Shown one piece after another: positions 1-10,474 of a stretch of 64,000 nt of DNA; the stretch's first letter is position 1; every line of letters begins with the position of its first letter. The stretch is from contig CANNZV010001833.1 of the NCBI GenBank assembly GCA_947561585.1, positions 1 to 64,000 of the forward strand, given 5' to 3'. The DNA comes from Caprella mutica. Its lineage: Eukaryota; Arthropoda; Malacostraca; Amphipoda; Caprellidae. The notes beneath the pieces were generated by a model that worked only from the letters and a program-made list of their open reading frames with translations, did no database searches and was not told the DNA's origin. Position numbers and translations under genes: made by a program.

Positions 1-170
1 CATCCCGCTTATGTAAGACGTGGGACGTGAGTGGGATTTCAGACGTTGGAAAGACGTGGGAATTCAGACGTCTGCAGACGTCTGAAATCCCCTGTCCCTC
101 TCTGTCCCTCGCTAGCGAGGGATGTCCCCCTCTGTCCCACGCGGGACAGAGAGGATATGGTTAGCTGGGA
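1..170. repeat. Palindrome-rich GC-richer segment
   Basis: A cluster of short palindromes is visible: CAGACGTCTGCAGACGTCTG at about 66-85 and CCCTCGCTAGCGAGGG near 107-122, both perfect, plus an imperfect TGTCCCACGCGGGACA. An outer inverted pair, GGGATTTCAGACGT and ACGTCTGAAATCCC, encloses the first palindrome. It looks like the end of a foldback repeat cut by the window edge. No coding sequence is supported. Confidence 0.5.
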
Positions 171-970
171 TATTATTAAACATCAATTGGCATTACAGAT
201 TATTAAAAAATGTTGGGGATATAGGCTAAGCATTAAGCATGTGAATGATTCTTATTAATTTGCTATTAGTCATATATCAACCTATAGGCACCTATTTGAG
301 TTTTAGTTTTCTGTCGCAGGAATTTTGCTGTTATTATAAAAATAATAAATTTACAACACTATTAAGCTATAGGTATATATTGACTGAAAAAATCTGAAGC
401 ATGCACATTGCACACAGCCCTATGAGATTAACGATTATTTTAATTATTGTACAAGCTTATTTTTAGAGCAATATAAAAAGCTAATTTTTTTTTTTTTTTA
501 AAGCTAACTTTTAGAGCAGCGGAACGTTTGGTGTTTGGCGTGAACTGTGACCAACAAAATAACCGAACATGTTCAATTTATAGATAAATAAATTATATGA
601 GATTATATATGAATATATTGAAACAATGAAGGTATATCAATATTTACCATCACAAAAATTAATTTTTGCATTAGGAGATATCTTAAAATATACCTAATAA
701 TAACATCCGAAATAATGCAATAGCGAGATGTAGTAAGAATGATTAATACCAAGTTATTTAACGCACCAACAGTCGCTAGATATTTAAAAACCAGTGTACT
801 GTCCCCGTTATAAATAACGGAGTTTCAATAGAAATTGAATGTTGATTCAAAATTAATGGAGAATCAATAGTAAAAGAAAAAATATATAAAATTCAAAAAG
901 TTATGTAAAAAAATGTAGCTATACAAAAAAATATGTATCTAAATAAAAATTTATGTAAATAAATATATAT
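171..970. other. AT-rich stretch without recognisable gene
   Basis: No splice-framed coding sequence, RNA gene or clear repeat was seen here. The stretch is AT-rich with short homopolymer runs. Confidence 0.5.
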
Positions 971-1150
971 GTATGTAAACAAGTCTCATTGGAGAGATGA
1001 TGAGCAGTTATTTTAGAAAGTTTTCTACAATTCTTTTCTAATTTTCTAAAAGTAGCTAATTCACTAGGACTAATCAATTTTAAAATGCATTTTGAAATCC
1101 AGAAGGTTAAAAAAGTTCGTAGTATCATTTTATATTTTTTCTTAAAATGT

Positions 1151-1185
1151 CGACGTTTCGATAAAATACATTTATCATCTTCAGG
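1151..1185 (-). ncRNA. Hammerhead-like motif in PLE fragment (left arm)
   Basis: On the minus strand the order is CTGAAGA, a helix GATAAA/TTTATC with a five-base loop, then GAAAC. This is the CUGANGA...GAAA layout of hammerhead ribozymes. One extra U sits between the CUGAAGA core and helix II, so cleavage activity is uncertain. Confidence 0.45.
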
Positions 1186-1274
1186 AATAATGAAAAAAAA
1201 TATATATATACAAGGAAATCAATCTGTAAAAAGAAAATAGGGAAAAATAACATACCCTATTTTTTTTCATTATT

Positions 1275-1309
1275 CCTGAAGATGATAAATGTATTTTATC
1301 GAAACGTCG
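1275..1309 (+). ncRNA. Hammerhead-like motif in PLE fragment (right arm)
   Basis: This is the plus-strand twin of the motif at 1151-1185, with the same CTGAAGA core, GATAAA/TTTATC helix and GAAAC, and the same extra U before helix II. The two could pair with each other in a read-through transcript, which would compete with ribozyme folding. Confidence 0.45.
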
Positions 1310-1659
1310 ACATTTTAAGAAAAAATATAAAATGATACTACGAACTTTTTTAACCTTCTGGATTTCAAAATGCATTCTAAAATTGATTAGTCCTAGTGAA
1401 TTAGCTACTTTTAGAAAATTAGAAAAGAATTGTAGAAAACTTTCTAAAATAACTGCTCATCATCTCTCCAATGAGACTTGTTTATTAAATAATTTGCTGC
1501 CTCCGTACACATATATGTATGTATATAGAAAATTATGTAAATAAAAATTTATGTTAAGAATTATATATAGAAAAGATATAGCTATATATTCTTTTAAATA
1601 TTAGCTGTATTGGGATATATTCTACTTTGAACTGGTCTGTGTATGTGCTTATACTATGA

Positions 1660-1915
1660 CTGCCGCGAAGAAACTGCCCAGTATACTTTGCAAGCGGTGC
1701 CACTGCGGCGGTGGTAACGCGTCCAGATGCGGTACCACCGCCTTGCGCCTTAGCAACGCAGACTGCCAAGGCGGTAGCACCGCCAGTATACTTTGCAACT
1801 ATGCTTTTCCATTAATTTAAACGTGATTAATTGAAGATGTGTAAACAGGGCAGTAGCACCGCGGCGGTGGCACCGCCAATATAGTATGGGCCTAAGTGAG
1901 TGAGTGAGTGAGTCC
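1660..1915. repeat. GC-rich short repeats with CACCGCC core and (AGTG)n
   Basis: Variants of GCGGTAGCACCGCC occur at least four times, twice next to CAGTATACTTTGCA. The segment ends in a short AGTG microsatellite and CCGTCCGTT. Base composition is sharply GC-richer than the surroundings, suggesting a distinct inserted repeat. No gene is supported. Confidence 0.4.
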
Positions 1916-2059
1916 GTCCGTTACGCTTTTAGTAATTAGATATAAGCAAATTAAGTATGTATGATACCACAAACTAAACATTTTATCGTCTATTAAAATT
2001 AATTGTTCATAATGAAGATAAAAACAAGGGTGGTAATAATGAAGTCCATATTTCTTCAA

Positions 2060-2092
2060 GCTTTCGATTTTTTCAAAAAATCATCCTCAGGA
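2060..2092 (-). ncRNA. Hammerhead-like motif, inverted PLE copy
   Basis: The minus strand reads CTGAGGAT, then a GATTTTTT/AAAAAATC helix with almost no loop, then GAAAGC. The core CUGANGA and GAAA blocks are intact. As in the other copies, one U separates the core from helix II. Confidence 0.45.
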
Positions 2093-2391
2093 AACCTAAA
2101 TATATCTTAATTCTACTATATAAATACAAAATTCTCCTATCTAGGATACAGAAATCAATAAATATCACTAATGTTACAATTAATTAAGTTAAATAAACAA
2201 ATAAATGAACTCAGTGAAAAACAATCTACATATAAAAGAAGAAATCATTTTAAAATAAATAATTCAGTTGAAGCCCCTTGTGAATTTAATTGGGGCTTCT
2301 GTTCATAAATAAAAATGGATTCCAATGTCCTCAAATCGTAACTATTGCAGGTTGATAAAATTTATTAAGGATAGATAAGGATATCGTTATT

Positions 2392-4077
2392 TTGAAACCT
2401 GATAAAGGAAACGGCATAGTTATTTTGAACAAAGAAGATTACAACTCAAAGATGCAAGAGATTATTTCGGACACCACCAAATTTAAAATTATAAATGAAG
2501 ACTGGTTTAAAGTTACATTAAGACACGAAGACAAAATTAATCGATTTTTGGCAAAACTTCTTAAAGAGAAGCACATCAGCCAAGCTGTAAACGACCATCT
2601 GAGGCTGTCCAGCTCTTCACCGGGGGTAATGTATGGTTTACCCAAAATTCATAAAGTTAATGTCCCTTTACGACCAATATTATCATCAATAGGCACAGCT
2701 GGTTATAAAATCTCTAAATTTCTTCTTCCATATTTAACTCCACTCACTTCTAACCAATATACTGTTCAAGATAGTTTCTCATTTGTTAAAGATATAATCA
2801 ACACTCCAAATAGTAATAAGTATGTAATGGCTAGTTTTGACATTAAGTCACTTTTTATAAATATTCCCATAAATGAAACTATTAATATTGCTTCCGATTC
2901 ATTGTATGACAACAATATTTATGATGTCCCTTCTTTTACAAAATTATATTTTAAAAATCTTCAGGAAATGGCTGTAAAGGAGGTGTTATTTATTTTTAAT
3001 AATGTTTTATATTCTCAGTTTGATGGTGTAGCTATGGGTAATCCCTTAGGTCCAACGCTAGCGAACGTTTTCTTGTGCTATCATGAAGTAAATTGGCTCA
3101 ATAATTGTCCTTCTGACTTTAAACCAGTAGTTTATAAAAGATACATTGACGATACTTTCATACTTTTTAGGCACAGTTCTCACATTACAAAATTTCTAAA
3201 CTATTTAAATTCTCAACATTCTAATATTAAATTCACTTGTGAGACTGAAATTGATTCCAAATTAAATTTCTTAGACGTTTTAATAAGTAGAGAAAATGAT
3301 AAATTTATTACTTCTGTATATCGCAAGAAAACGTTCACTGGCCTTGGTATGAAATTTAATTCTTTTATTCCTTTTAGTTTTAAACTCAATATTATTTCAT
3401 GTTTAGTTTATAGGGCCTTTAGGATTTGTTCTAATGTAACTTTGTTTGAAAATGAATTGTCTTATCTTAGGGAATATTTTTTGAGAAATAAGTTCACAAA
3501 CAAAATTATAGATAGTATGTTTAGGAAGACCATAGACAATTTATATAATCCACCTCCTTCTAAAATAACTAGTTCTAGGAAACCAATTTATGTTAAGTTA
3601 GAATATTTAGGCCATTATTCCAATGTCCTCAAACGTAAATTAACATCTTTAATTAGTATGTTTTATCCTCAAATCGATCCTAAATTCATTTTCAATTCTT
3701 CTAACACTATTGGCAATATGTTTAAGTATAAGGACACTCTCCCACCTTTACTTGTTTCCAACGTCATTTATAAATTCACTTGCGGACAGTGCTCCGCGGC
3801 CTACATAGGCGAGACAAGGAAACAATTAAAGGTTCGAGTTTGTCAACACAGAGGGGTTTCCTTCAGAAACCCCTTTACTGTTTTATCTAATCAAGAAAAT
3901 AGCAAAATTTTAAACCATTCATATGATAATAACTATCAGATTTCGGAAAAAGATTTCAAAATTTTATCAACCTGCAATAGTTACGATTTGAGGACATTGG
4001 AATCCATTTTTATTTATGAACAGAAGCCCCAATTGAATTCACAAGGGGCTTCAACTGAATTATTTATTTTAAAATGA
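2392..4077 (+). CDS. Penelope-like reverse transcriptase with GIY-YIG endonuclease, 5'-truncated
   Basis: The protein copies RNA into DNA and nicks DNA for insertion of a Penelope-like element. Visible motifs are an N-terminal KPDKGNGIVILNKEDY block, the RT palm motif FDIKSLFINIP, MGNPLGPTLANVF, the catalytic YIDD in KRYIDDTFILF, and LNFLDVLI. A C-terminal GIY-YIG-type block follows in which KFTCGQCSAAYIGETRKQLK leads into the VCQH residues. The 561 codons are uninterrupted, but the usual N-terminal part is missing: the frame opens at a TTG beside the junction with the inverted copy and has no suitable ATG there. The copy is therefore probably 5'-truncated and not autonomous, although RT and endonuclease blocks look intact. 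Family assignment is firm; activity is not claimed. Confidence 0.85.
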   Translation: MKPDKGNGIVILNKEDYNSKMQEIISDTTKFKIINEDWFKVTLRHEDKINRFLAKLLKEKHISQAVNDHLRLSSSSPGVMYGLPKIHKVNVPLRPILSSIGTAGYKISKFLLPYLTPLTSNQYTVQDSFSFVKDIINTPNSNKYVMASFDIKSLFINIPINETINIASDSLYDNNIYDVPSFTKLYFKNLQEMAVKEVLFIFNNVLYSQFDGVAMGNPLGPTLANVFLCYHEVNWLNNCPSDFKPVVYKRYIDDTFILFRHSSHITKFLNYLNSQHSNIKFTCETEIDSKLNFLDVLISRENDKFITSVYRKKTFTGLGMKFNSFIPFSFKLNIISCLVYRAFRICSNVTLFENELSYLREYFLRNKFTNKIIDSMFRKTIDNLYNPPPSKITSSRKPIYVKLEYLGHYSNVLKRKLTSLISMFYPQIDPKFIFNSSNTIGNMFKYKDTLPPLLVSNVIYKFTCGQCSAAYIGETRKQLKVRVCQHRGVSFRNPFTVLSNQENSKILNHSYDNNYQISEKDFKILSTCNSYDLRTLESIFIYEQKPQLNSQGASTELFILK

Positions 4078-4183
4078 TTTTTTCTTTTATATGTAGATTG
4101 TTTTTCACTGAGTTCATTTATTTGTTTATTTAACTTAATTAATTGTAACATTAGTGATATTTATTGATTTCTGTATCCTTGTA

Positions 4184-5560
4184 GAAAATATTCATTTTCA
4201 TATTTAGTGTACATCTTTTTAAAATATTTTTTCGACATATCAAATTCATATGAAGCGGAGCAACACTTAAATGTTTAATTATTCAATAAAAAATAATAAA
4301 AGAATTATCACTTTCACGAGAGATCACTACACTAATTTTTTTTAAGTGTTGCTTCGCCTAAAACGCTCATTAATGAAAAACAGTCTCCCGAGATATCTTT
4401 CAGCTGTCCGTGTATCGTCACTTGCAGCAGAAGAAAAAGAATGCTCTGGAGTTTGAAGTCATGTTGTGGCTGCGAGGAGTAGTCAGTGGTGAAACAGTAC
4501 ACATGGTGAAGAGAGACGCGCTAATTGTCCTCTTTTGTTGAGGTGTGTTTTTCTCATGTGTTTAAATTTATTATAGAAATATGATGCATTAGATAAAATG
4601 CTTACTCACTAACTTTTTAACGCATAGCGCTTGAAACGATGGGGAGAGGGTGTGCCGGCCGGCAACGCAGTTTGGGGGTTTCGGAACTACGGAAACCAGC
4701 AGTGAATCTACCTGCTAGTGTTAAAGATTAGCCACTTAATCGAACTGTGGAGATTGGAGCAATAACTGAGAGAGCTCTTTGTGGAACTATAGGCAATGCT
4801 ACTGTTTATTTGATTCCTGCCACCTTGGACCTAGTTCTGGGACTACCTATGCTGAGGGAGATTTGACGAGTGACTAACGACTACATGGAGAGCAGAGATA
4901 TACCCGAGGAACAATTCATAATTAGTTGAAGGTATGTGGTTTCTCGTGATTTAGGATCAACTTAAATTTTCACTTCGAAATTGCCTTCACTAATTTAATT
5001 TGAAGCGCTAACTAGTTCCCTTAAAAATTAAAAATCCTGAGATTAAATATTTAAATTACTCCTTAAAAGTGTTGCGAAACTTCTAATTTTTAGGTGATAT
5101 CAAATTATTAATGGCGAAAGCCTTGTTAAGTTTAAGCTGATTATTACCAAGTTTGGATTATAGCTTCTATAGTTATATAGTTTTTCTAGGTTACTTAAAT
5201 TCTTGTATACCTAGATGTGAGAATATCCTAATTATTTTTTCAGGATTGATCTGAATCTGGAGGGCTAAGTGGTATTCCTATTTTCCTGGTCTACTCATCC
5301 TTACAATTTTTGCTCTTTGCAAATTACGTTGAAGGCAAAGCTGGCTTGTCAGGAGATTTCTAAGATCTAATTAGCTAATCATCTTATAGTCATTTATATA
5401 AAATTGAAAATTGTATTGCCAATAACTTGTTAAAATGTTGTTAAGACAACTTTACGTTTTTACAATATAATAATTAATCTTTATTTCCCTGAGTATTTTT
5501 TATACAACCTGTTGGCCTGAACTTAAATTAGCCCTATGCAAAATCCAGAATTTAGTTCAA
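4184..5560 (+). other. Extra 1.37 kb present only in the plus PLE copy
   Basis: No ORF of note is present. It contains a hairpin pair (GCGGAGCAACACTTAAA near 4256 and TTTAAGTGTTGCTTCGCC near 4340). It also contains a non-coding stretch with a possible donor (GAAG|GTATGT near 4931) and acceptor (TTTTTCAG|GATTG near 5244). Its edges share CCT with the junction seen in the inverted copy. It may be an internal 5'UTR/promoter region of a tandem PLE unit or a separate insertion; the sequence does not decide. Confidence 0.4.
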
Positions 5561-5615
5561 TCCTAGATAGGAGAATTTTGTATTTATATAGTAGAATTAA
5601 GATATATTTTGGTTT

Positions 5616-5650
5616 TCCTGAGGATGATTTTTTGAAAAAATCGAAAGCTT
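5616..5650 (+). ncRNA. Hammerhead-like motif in PLE 3' pseudo-LTR
   Basis: This is the plus-strand counterpart of the motif at 2060-2092: CTGAGGAT, an AT-rich helix, then CGAAAGCTT. Its position in the pseudo-LTR fits the known occurrence of hammerhead motifs in Penelope-like elements. Confidence 0.45.
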
Positions 5651-5780
5651 GAAGAAATATGAACTTTTTTATTACCACCCTTGTTTTTATCTTCATTTTT
5701 AAAATTCGGTTTCCACGGAACAAATTAATTGTTCCTCTCATTTTCATTTTGTGCTTCAATTTGATTATATTTAGTAAAAG

Positions 5781-6110
5781 ATGAGGTGGGTGGGTGAAAT
5801 GAAGGCGAGGGAAGTGAATGTGGGGGAAGGGAAGATGGAGGAAGTGAATGTTGGGAAAATGTTAGTGGGGGAAGTGAAGGGGGGGTGAATGTGAGGGAAG
5901 GGAAGATGGTGGAAGTGAATATGGAAGTAGTATAGGTGGGGAATGTGAAGGTGGGAGAGGTGTAAGTGGGGAAAGTGTAGATGGGGAAAGTGAATTTGTG
6001 GAAGTGTTGATGGCGGAAGTGTTGATTGTGGAAGTGAATGTGGGGAAAATGTTAGTGGGGGAAGTGAAGGGGGAAGGAGTGAAAGTGGGGAAGTGAACGA
6101 GGGTTGGGGA
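5781..6110 (+). repeat. Purine-rich degenerate minisatellite
   Basis: About 330 bp of degenerate G/A-rich units resemble GGGGGAAGTGAATGTG and GGGAAGATGGAGGAAGTG. Strand asymmetry is extreme, with almost no C. The frames are broken and not coding. Confidence 0.75.
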
Positions 6111-6269
6111 GGAACTGATCTAAAATATAACTTAGCTTAGAAAAAATGTTGTATGTTGCTATAAAAAATACGTTAAACAGACACTCTATCAATAGTACCT
6201 AATAAGGTTGGTGTAAATTAATTTAATGTCTCCATAATAGAATATTAATTATTAAGGATAATCTATATA

Positions 6270-7806
6270 GGGGAGAACCGGGAGCATTCGGACAGAGAGA
6301 TAGTTCGGAAAACTCGTTTAAACATGTTTATAATTGTTGGAACTACCTCTTATTGCAACTGAATGTGTGCGAGGTGTTACCCGTCAATTATTTGAAAGAT
6401 CCAGTGCAGAGATGCAGTGTGTCGCCCCCGAGGTGTAATTTACTGTTTTCTTCAATATTGATGTAACTTTTCGTGATTCAATTGAATTGTGTGTGGACTA
6501 TATGAATACGAAACTGATTCTCAATCTCAAAGGTATGAATTATATCAATATTTTATGTTATGTTTGGTGTGTTAAAAGAAAAATTCAAATGAAATTAGAA
6601 AAATTGTGATGTTTTTAATTTTGAAGTGACATTTGGGATGGTTCGGACACTTCTGTTTAGGTTGGTTCGGACGGTGTCCGAACCTTCCCTCTGTATCCGA
6701 TTTAGTCCACCATTACAACTTATTGAAGTAATTCTTATTAAAAAGGACATTCTGAACTATTTTAATTGGCATAGCATTCGTTTATAAGATTAATTGCATT
6801 TTTTAATATTAGTGTCTTTATTTGACAGTTTGGCGATCGTATTCATGCTTTTCATTATAAAAGGAAAACTGATGTAGTCCGTAATAAAGAAGGTATTCAA
6901 AAAACATTTGATGAATTCCTAAAAGGTTTATATGTCATAAAAGTGGCTGAAATTGGATGTGTGGTTACTATTCATTAGTCCGTTTATTACTGATTTAACA
7001 TAAAATATATGTATATCGGGCGGCGTGCCGCCCCACGAACCCCCCTGCCAGGTCATTGAACAATCATGAAGTGTGCAGTACAACAAGCTAGCGGATACAA
7101 AAAACTACATCAAATGATGAAATAAAGTGATGGATTGCATCATAAATTACTATTAGAAATAAAGTAAAATAAAAGAGTAATATAAAATTTAAATAATGAA
7201 AGAAATGAAAAATTAATTTATTATTCACATTAGTTATTAATTGAGTATTCCTATTTAATCATATTTTTTATTTTAATCAAAAAATAAAAATAACGCAGAA
7301 TGGTGGAACTGTCGGACTATTGAGAAGTCCCCGGATGTGTAACGAGATCTACATATACTTACGGACTATACTTTAAACATTCGATGAAAAATTTAAAATG
7401 TAATTTACTAATTTTGGTGAATTCCAAGAAAAAGGAAATAGTTAAGATGATTTATTACTGTGAATAACAAGTCATGATGGTTTATTTCAATCAAATTAGT
7501 AGATCCGAATTCATTCCTATCGTTTAATTGCCCAAATTTCCAATGTTTTAACCGTTATTATGGTGTCCGAATCATCCTCCCAGCTTGTCCGAAGTCTCCC
7601 TCTAGGATGGAGCATTCGGACACTTGAACCTCTCTTACATTTTGTCTTATAACTTTCGAATGAAGGTTTAAACTATAAAACAGTCTCAATAAAATTGAAG
7701 TAAAATGATTTACCTACATACAGAAATATTTATATAGTTAAATTCGAATTAGTTTACGAATTATTCAGTTTTTCCCAAAAGTGTCCGAATGCTCCCGGTT
7801 CTCCCC
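6270..7806. mobile_element. Non-autonomous TIR DNA transposon, 1537 bp
   Basis: Perfect 25-bp terminal inverted repeats begin GGGGAGAACCGGGAGCATTC at both ends, and the element is flanked by TATA on each side (6266-6269 and 7807-7810), consistent with a TA or TATA target duplication. Further copies of the ATTCGGACA word lie inside near 6640-6690 and 7610. No transposase frame was found, so this is probably a deleted or MITE-type copy. A TA duplication would suggest the Tc1/mariner/pogo group, but that is an inference. Confidence 0.75.
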
Positions 7807-7810
7807 TATA

Positions 7811-8160
7811 CTGTTATAAAATGTGTCAGTCACAAAACGAGTTAAACAAACATCCGATCAATAGCGCCTCTTAAAGTTGGTGTAAATCGAGTACGTGATG
7901 CGACCAAGAAAATTAAATACAAAGGTATTTTTTTTAAGAAGCATGTTACATAACACATTTGCTGCGTTTTATATGCTTTCTGTCCAAATCAGAGTCATTT
8001 TATAATCAGTTCTATCAAAACGTTTTTGTTAGTTCTCATCCCGTGGAATTTCCACGGGTCTTGGTAGTTATTAATTAATATGTAATCCTATTCGATCGAG
8101 TGAAATTGTAAGAGAATTAGGTAAGTAATAGCAGTTTAATAGGAATCAGTGTAAATTCAT
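7811..8160. other. No recognisable gene
   Basis: AT-rich intergenic or intronic DNA. A short palindrome, CCGTGGAATTTCCACGG, is present near 8041. Nothing coding is seen. Confidence 0.5.
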
Positions 8161-8530
8161 CGCAGTAAATTAATCACGGGTAAATTCATCGCAGTAAATT
8201 CATCGCATGGTAAATTCTTCGCATGGTAAATTCATCGCATGGTAAATTCTTCGCATGGTAAATTCATCGCATGGTATATTCATCACATGGTAAATTCATC
8301 ACAAGGTAAATTCATTGCATGGTGAATTCACCGCAAGGAAAATTCATCGCATGGTAAATTCATCGCATGGTAAATTCATCGCATGGTAAATTTATCGCAT
8401 GGTAAATTCATCGCATGGTGAATTCATCGCAGTAAATTCATCGCGAAAAAATCCATCGCATAGTAAATTCATTGCATGGTGGATTCACCGCAAGGAAAAT
8501 TCATCGCATGGTAAATTCATCGCATAGTAC
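8160..8530 (+). repeat. 16-bp minisatellite, GGTAAATTCATCGCAT unit
   Basis: About 22 copies of GGTAAATTCATCGCAT with point and length variants. The same unit recurs in reverse orientation at 17928-18085, so the two arrays probably share an origin. Confidence 0.85.
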
Positions 8531-8617
8531 ATCATCGGTGACATATAACAGGAAGGTAGATAATACAAATATGTAATAGAGCGGTAAATTATAGATGACT
8601 TTTTTAAAAAGACATTG

Positions 8618-8840
8618 TAAAGGGCCGTACACACGTTTTTTTTTAAGTCTTTCAACCAGACTTTTTGCTAAGCTCCTCCTTATTTTTCCACGAGAATCCA
8701 TGATACCTGCAGGTATCATGGATACCAACCAAAGTAAATAATAATTATATCGTTTTTTTTTTCTCGTGGGAAAACTAGGAGGAGCTTAGCAAAAAGTCTG
8801 GTTGAAAGACTTATAAAACCTGATGTGTGAACGTCCCTTA
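8618..8840. mobile_element. Foldback MITE containing the 38-bp palindrome core
   Basis: Outer ends AAAGGGCCGTACACACGT and its inverse (AAGGGACGTTCACACAT) flank long arms 8645-8696 and 8761-8812 (AAGTCTTTCAACCAGACTTT and complement). The centre holds the palindrome ATGATACCTGCAGGTATCAT near 8700-8720, which recurs elsewhere in the window. The element folds into an almost complete hairpin. No coding capacity. Confidence 0.7.
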
Positions 8841-8844
8841 ACGT

Positions 8845-9270
8845 TATAAATAATATATGGATATGTTGCTAAAGGAAACTGTTAATATAAGAAATTAAAT
8901 CCTATCGTTACAACTGCAAAAAAAAAAGCTAAATTACTTTTAAAAAGATAAATGTTTATTGTAAGCAATACCTCTTAAATAATCAGAAAACCTGGTTCCT
9001 ATTTACTGAGGCAATTATGCCTTGCTGATTACATTTTCAAAGATATATAGAATTTACAGTTTGTTGTTGTTCAAACTATATGAGTAGCTACACAAATACA
9101 TAATTTGATAAATAAAATAAATTTAAATTAAAGCAAAATATACATAATTATTGAATTATAAATTAATGCAAGTATACCCACACATTAAATATTTTATAGT
9201 AATTATACATGTGAAAATGATATGACATTCTATTATTAAAAATCCAATCATTTAAAATAAACTAACGGCT
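8845..9270. other. No recognisable gene
   Basis: AT-rich sequence with short A/T runs. No gene, RNA or distinct repeat was seen. Confidence 0.5.
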
Positions 9271-10328
9271 CCCCAGCAAACATTGTCGTGTCAATTATAT
9301 ATCTAAACGATACAACGTGCTCTACACTTTCGATGTAGAAAAAAGAAACAAATCAATCCCTCTGCATCGTTTAGATACATATTTAGATTAGCGATGCAAC
9401 ACTCAAATAAATAAAAAAGAGATATAAACGAAAGCGTTTTAGTAATGCAATAGACACAAAATGCGATACAAAAATCATATCTAATTTGAAGATATTTGGA
9501 AACTGTTTCGATGGATTGTTGATACCATTATACCGTGTCAGAACTCTTTCTAAATGAAGCATAGAATTTTCATTTTTCATTTCTAAAATAGTAACCAAAA
9601 AGAGACATCGCATCGTTTAAATACATATTTAGATTAGCGATGCAACACTCAAATAAATAAAAGAGAGATATAAACGAAAGCGTTTTAGTAATGCAATAGA
9701 CACCATATCGATATCAAATACATATACATCTAAATTAAAAACATTTATTTATTGATACCGATATTTATATTGATACCGATATACAGTATTCAGTACTCTC
9801 TCTAAATGATACAACTATATTTCACTTATTGTTTCTAAATAGTAACGATAAAGAAAAATCTGATCTTTCAAATACATTTTCGGTTGGCGATGCAACACTA
9901 TTCTGATCATAAATGGAATGAAATTTTAGGTATCTATTCTAAAACGGAATTCCGTAATATAATATATTTCTATTTACTGTTGTTGTTTCGATTCATTTAG
10001 GTACATCAAAATTGATCATAAATTTTACTAAATTTTAGATAGCTATCCTAAAACTGAATTCAATAATATAATAGATATCTATTTACTGGTGTTGTTTCGA
10101 TATGTATTAGACGATTTCTGATTAGAAAATAAACGATGCGGACTAGAGTGAAAAGTTTTGGATACTGATGATAGAAACAAATTAGATTTCTAAACAGTTA
10201 AATAATTTAGATACATTCAGTTAGATATCTAATTTAAGTGTATTTCATATCTATTACCGGCATGCGCCACCAGCGCAACGAATTAGACACAATCCGATAT
10301 CGAATAGATTCGGACATGTTTGCTGGGA
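9271..10328. mobile_element. Candidate non-autonomous element with CCCAGCAAACAT ends
   Basis: CCCAGCAAACAT at 9272 is matched in inverse by ATGTTTGCTGGG at about 10317-10327. Inside, an ~88-bp block (TAGATTAGCGATGCAACACT and on) occurs at 9362-9450 and again at 9610-9700, with a third decayed copy near 9885. No target duplication is obvious and no transposase frame exists, so the element boundaries are tentative. Confidence 0.4.
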
Positions 10329-10441
10329 CAGGTTCGTACAAACAAGTTACCCTAATCAATCCATTAATCCAGCGAAAAATAAAGTAAGATCGGTGCAATT
10401 ATTTGTAATGAGTTTATTTAAGTATATCAATTTAATTTTAT

Positions 10442-10470
10442 AATGTACTATCGCGGAAAAGTGTATCCGT
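10442..10470 (+). repeat. Terminal-like motif CTATCGCGGAAAAGTGTATC, left copy
   Basis: GTACTATCGCGGAAAAGTG plus TATCCGTC is repeated in perfect inverse at 17897-17923. Either it marks the TA-flanked ends of one ~7.45 kb unit, or there are two separate copies of one MITE end. No transposase was found between them. Confidence 0.45.
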
Positions 10471-10474
10471 CCAA

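Larger units (their letters stand above)
975..1484. mobile_element. Penelope-like element terminal sequence as a large inverted repeat
   Basis: Arms of about 220 bp (975-1199 and 1262-1484) are near-perfect reverse complements around a ~60-bp loop. Each arm carries CCTGAAGATGATAAATG followed by TTTTATCGAAACGTCGAC, the signature found in the pseudo-LTRs of Penelope-like retroelements. Head-to-head partial copies are typical of this class. The short frames on both strands are by-products of the duplication. I infer two inverted pseudo-LTR fragments; no reverse transcriptase remains next to them. Confidence 0.6.
2013..5696 (+). mobile_element. Penelope-like retroelement, composite with an inverted partial copy
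   Basis: A plus-strand element (RT ORF 2392-4077, hammerhead-like pseudo-LTR near 5560-5696) is preceded by an inverted partial copy at 2013-2362. The inverted copy contains the same pseudo-LTR (2013-2142) fused to the 3' end of the ORF (2143-2362, complementary to 3965-4187). Inverted, 5'-truncated tandem partners are usual for Penelope-like elements. In the minus copy the ORF end joins the pseudo-LTR directly, whereas in the plus copy about 1.37 kb (4184-5560) lies between the same two points. Both copies end near the shared word ATCTTCATT. Confidence 0.75.

Noticed and set aside
4184..5560. Spliced intron explaining the PLE spacer difference
   Set aside because: The borders that reproduce the inverted copy's junction are not GT-AG; microhomology at CCT fits better.
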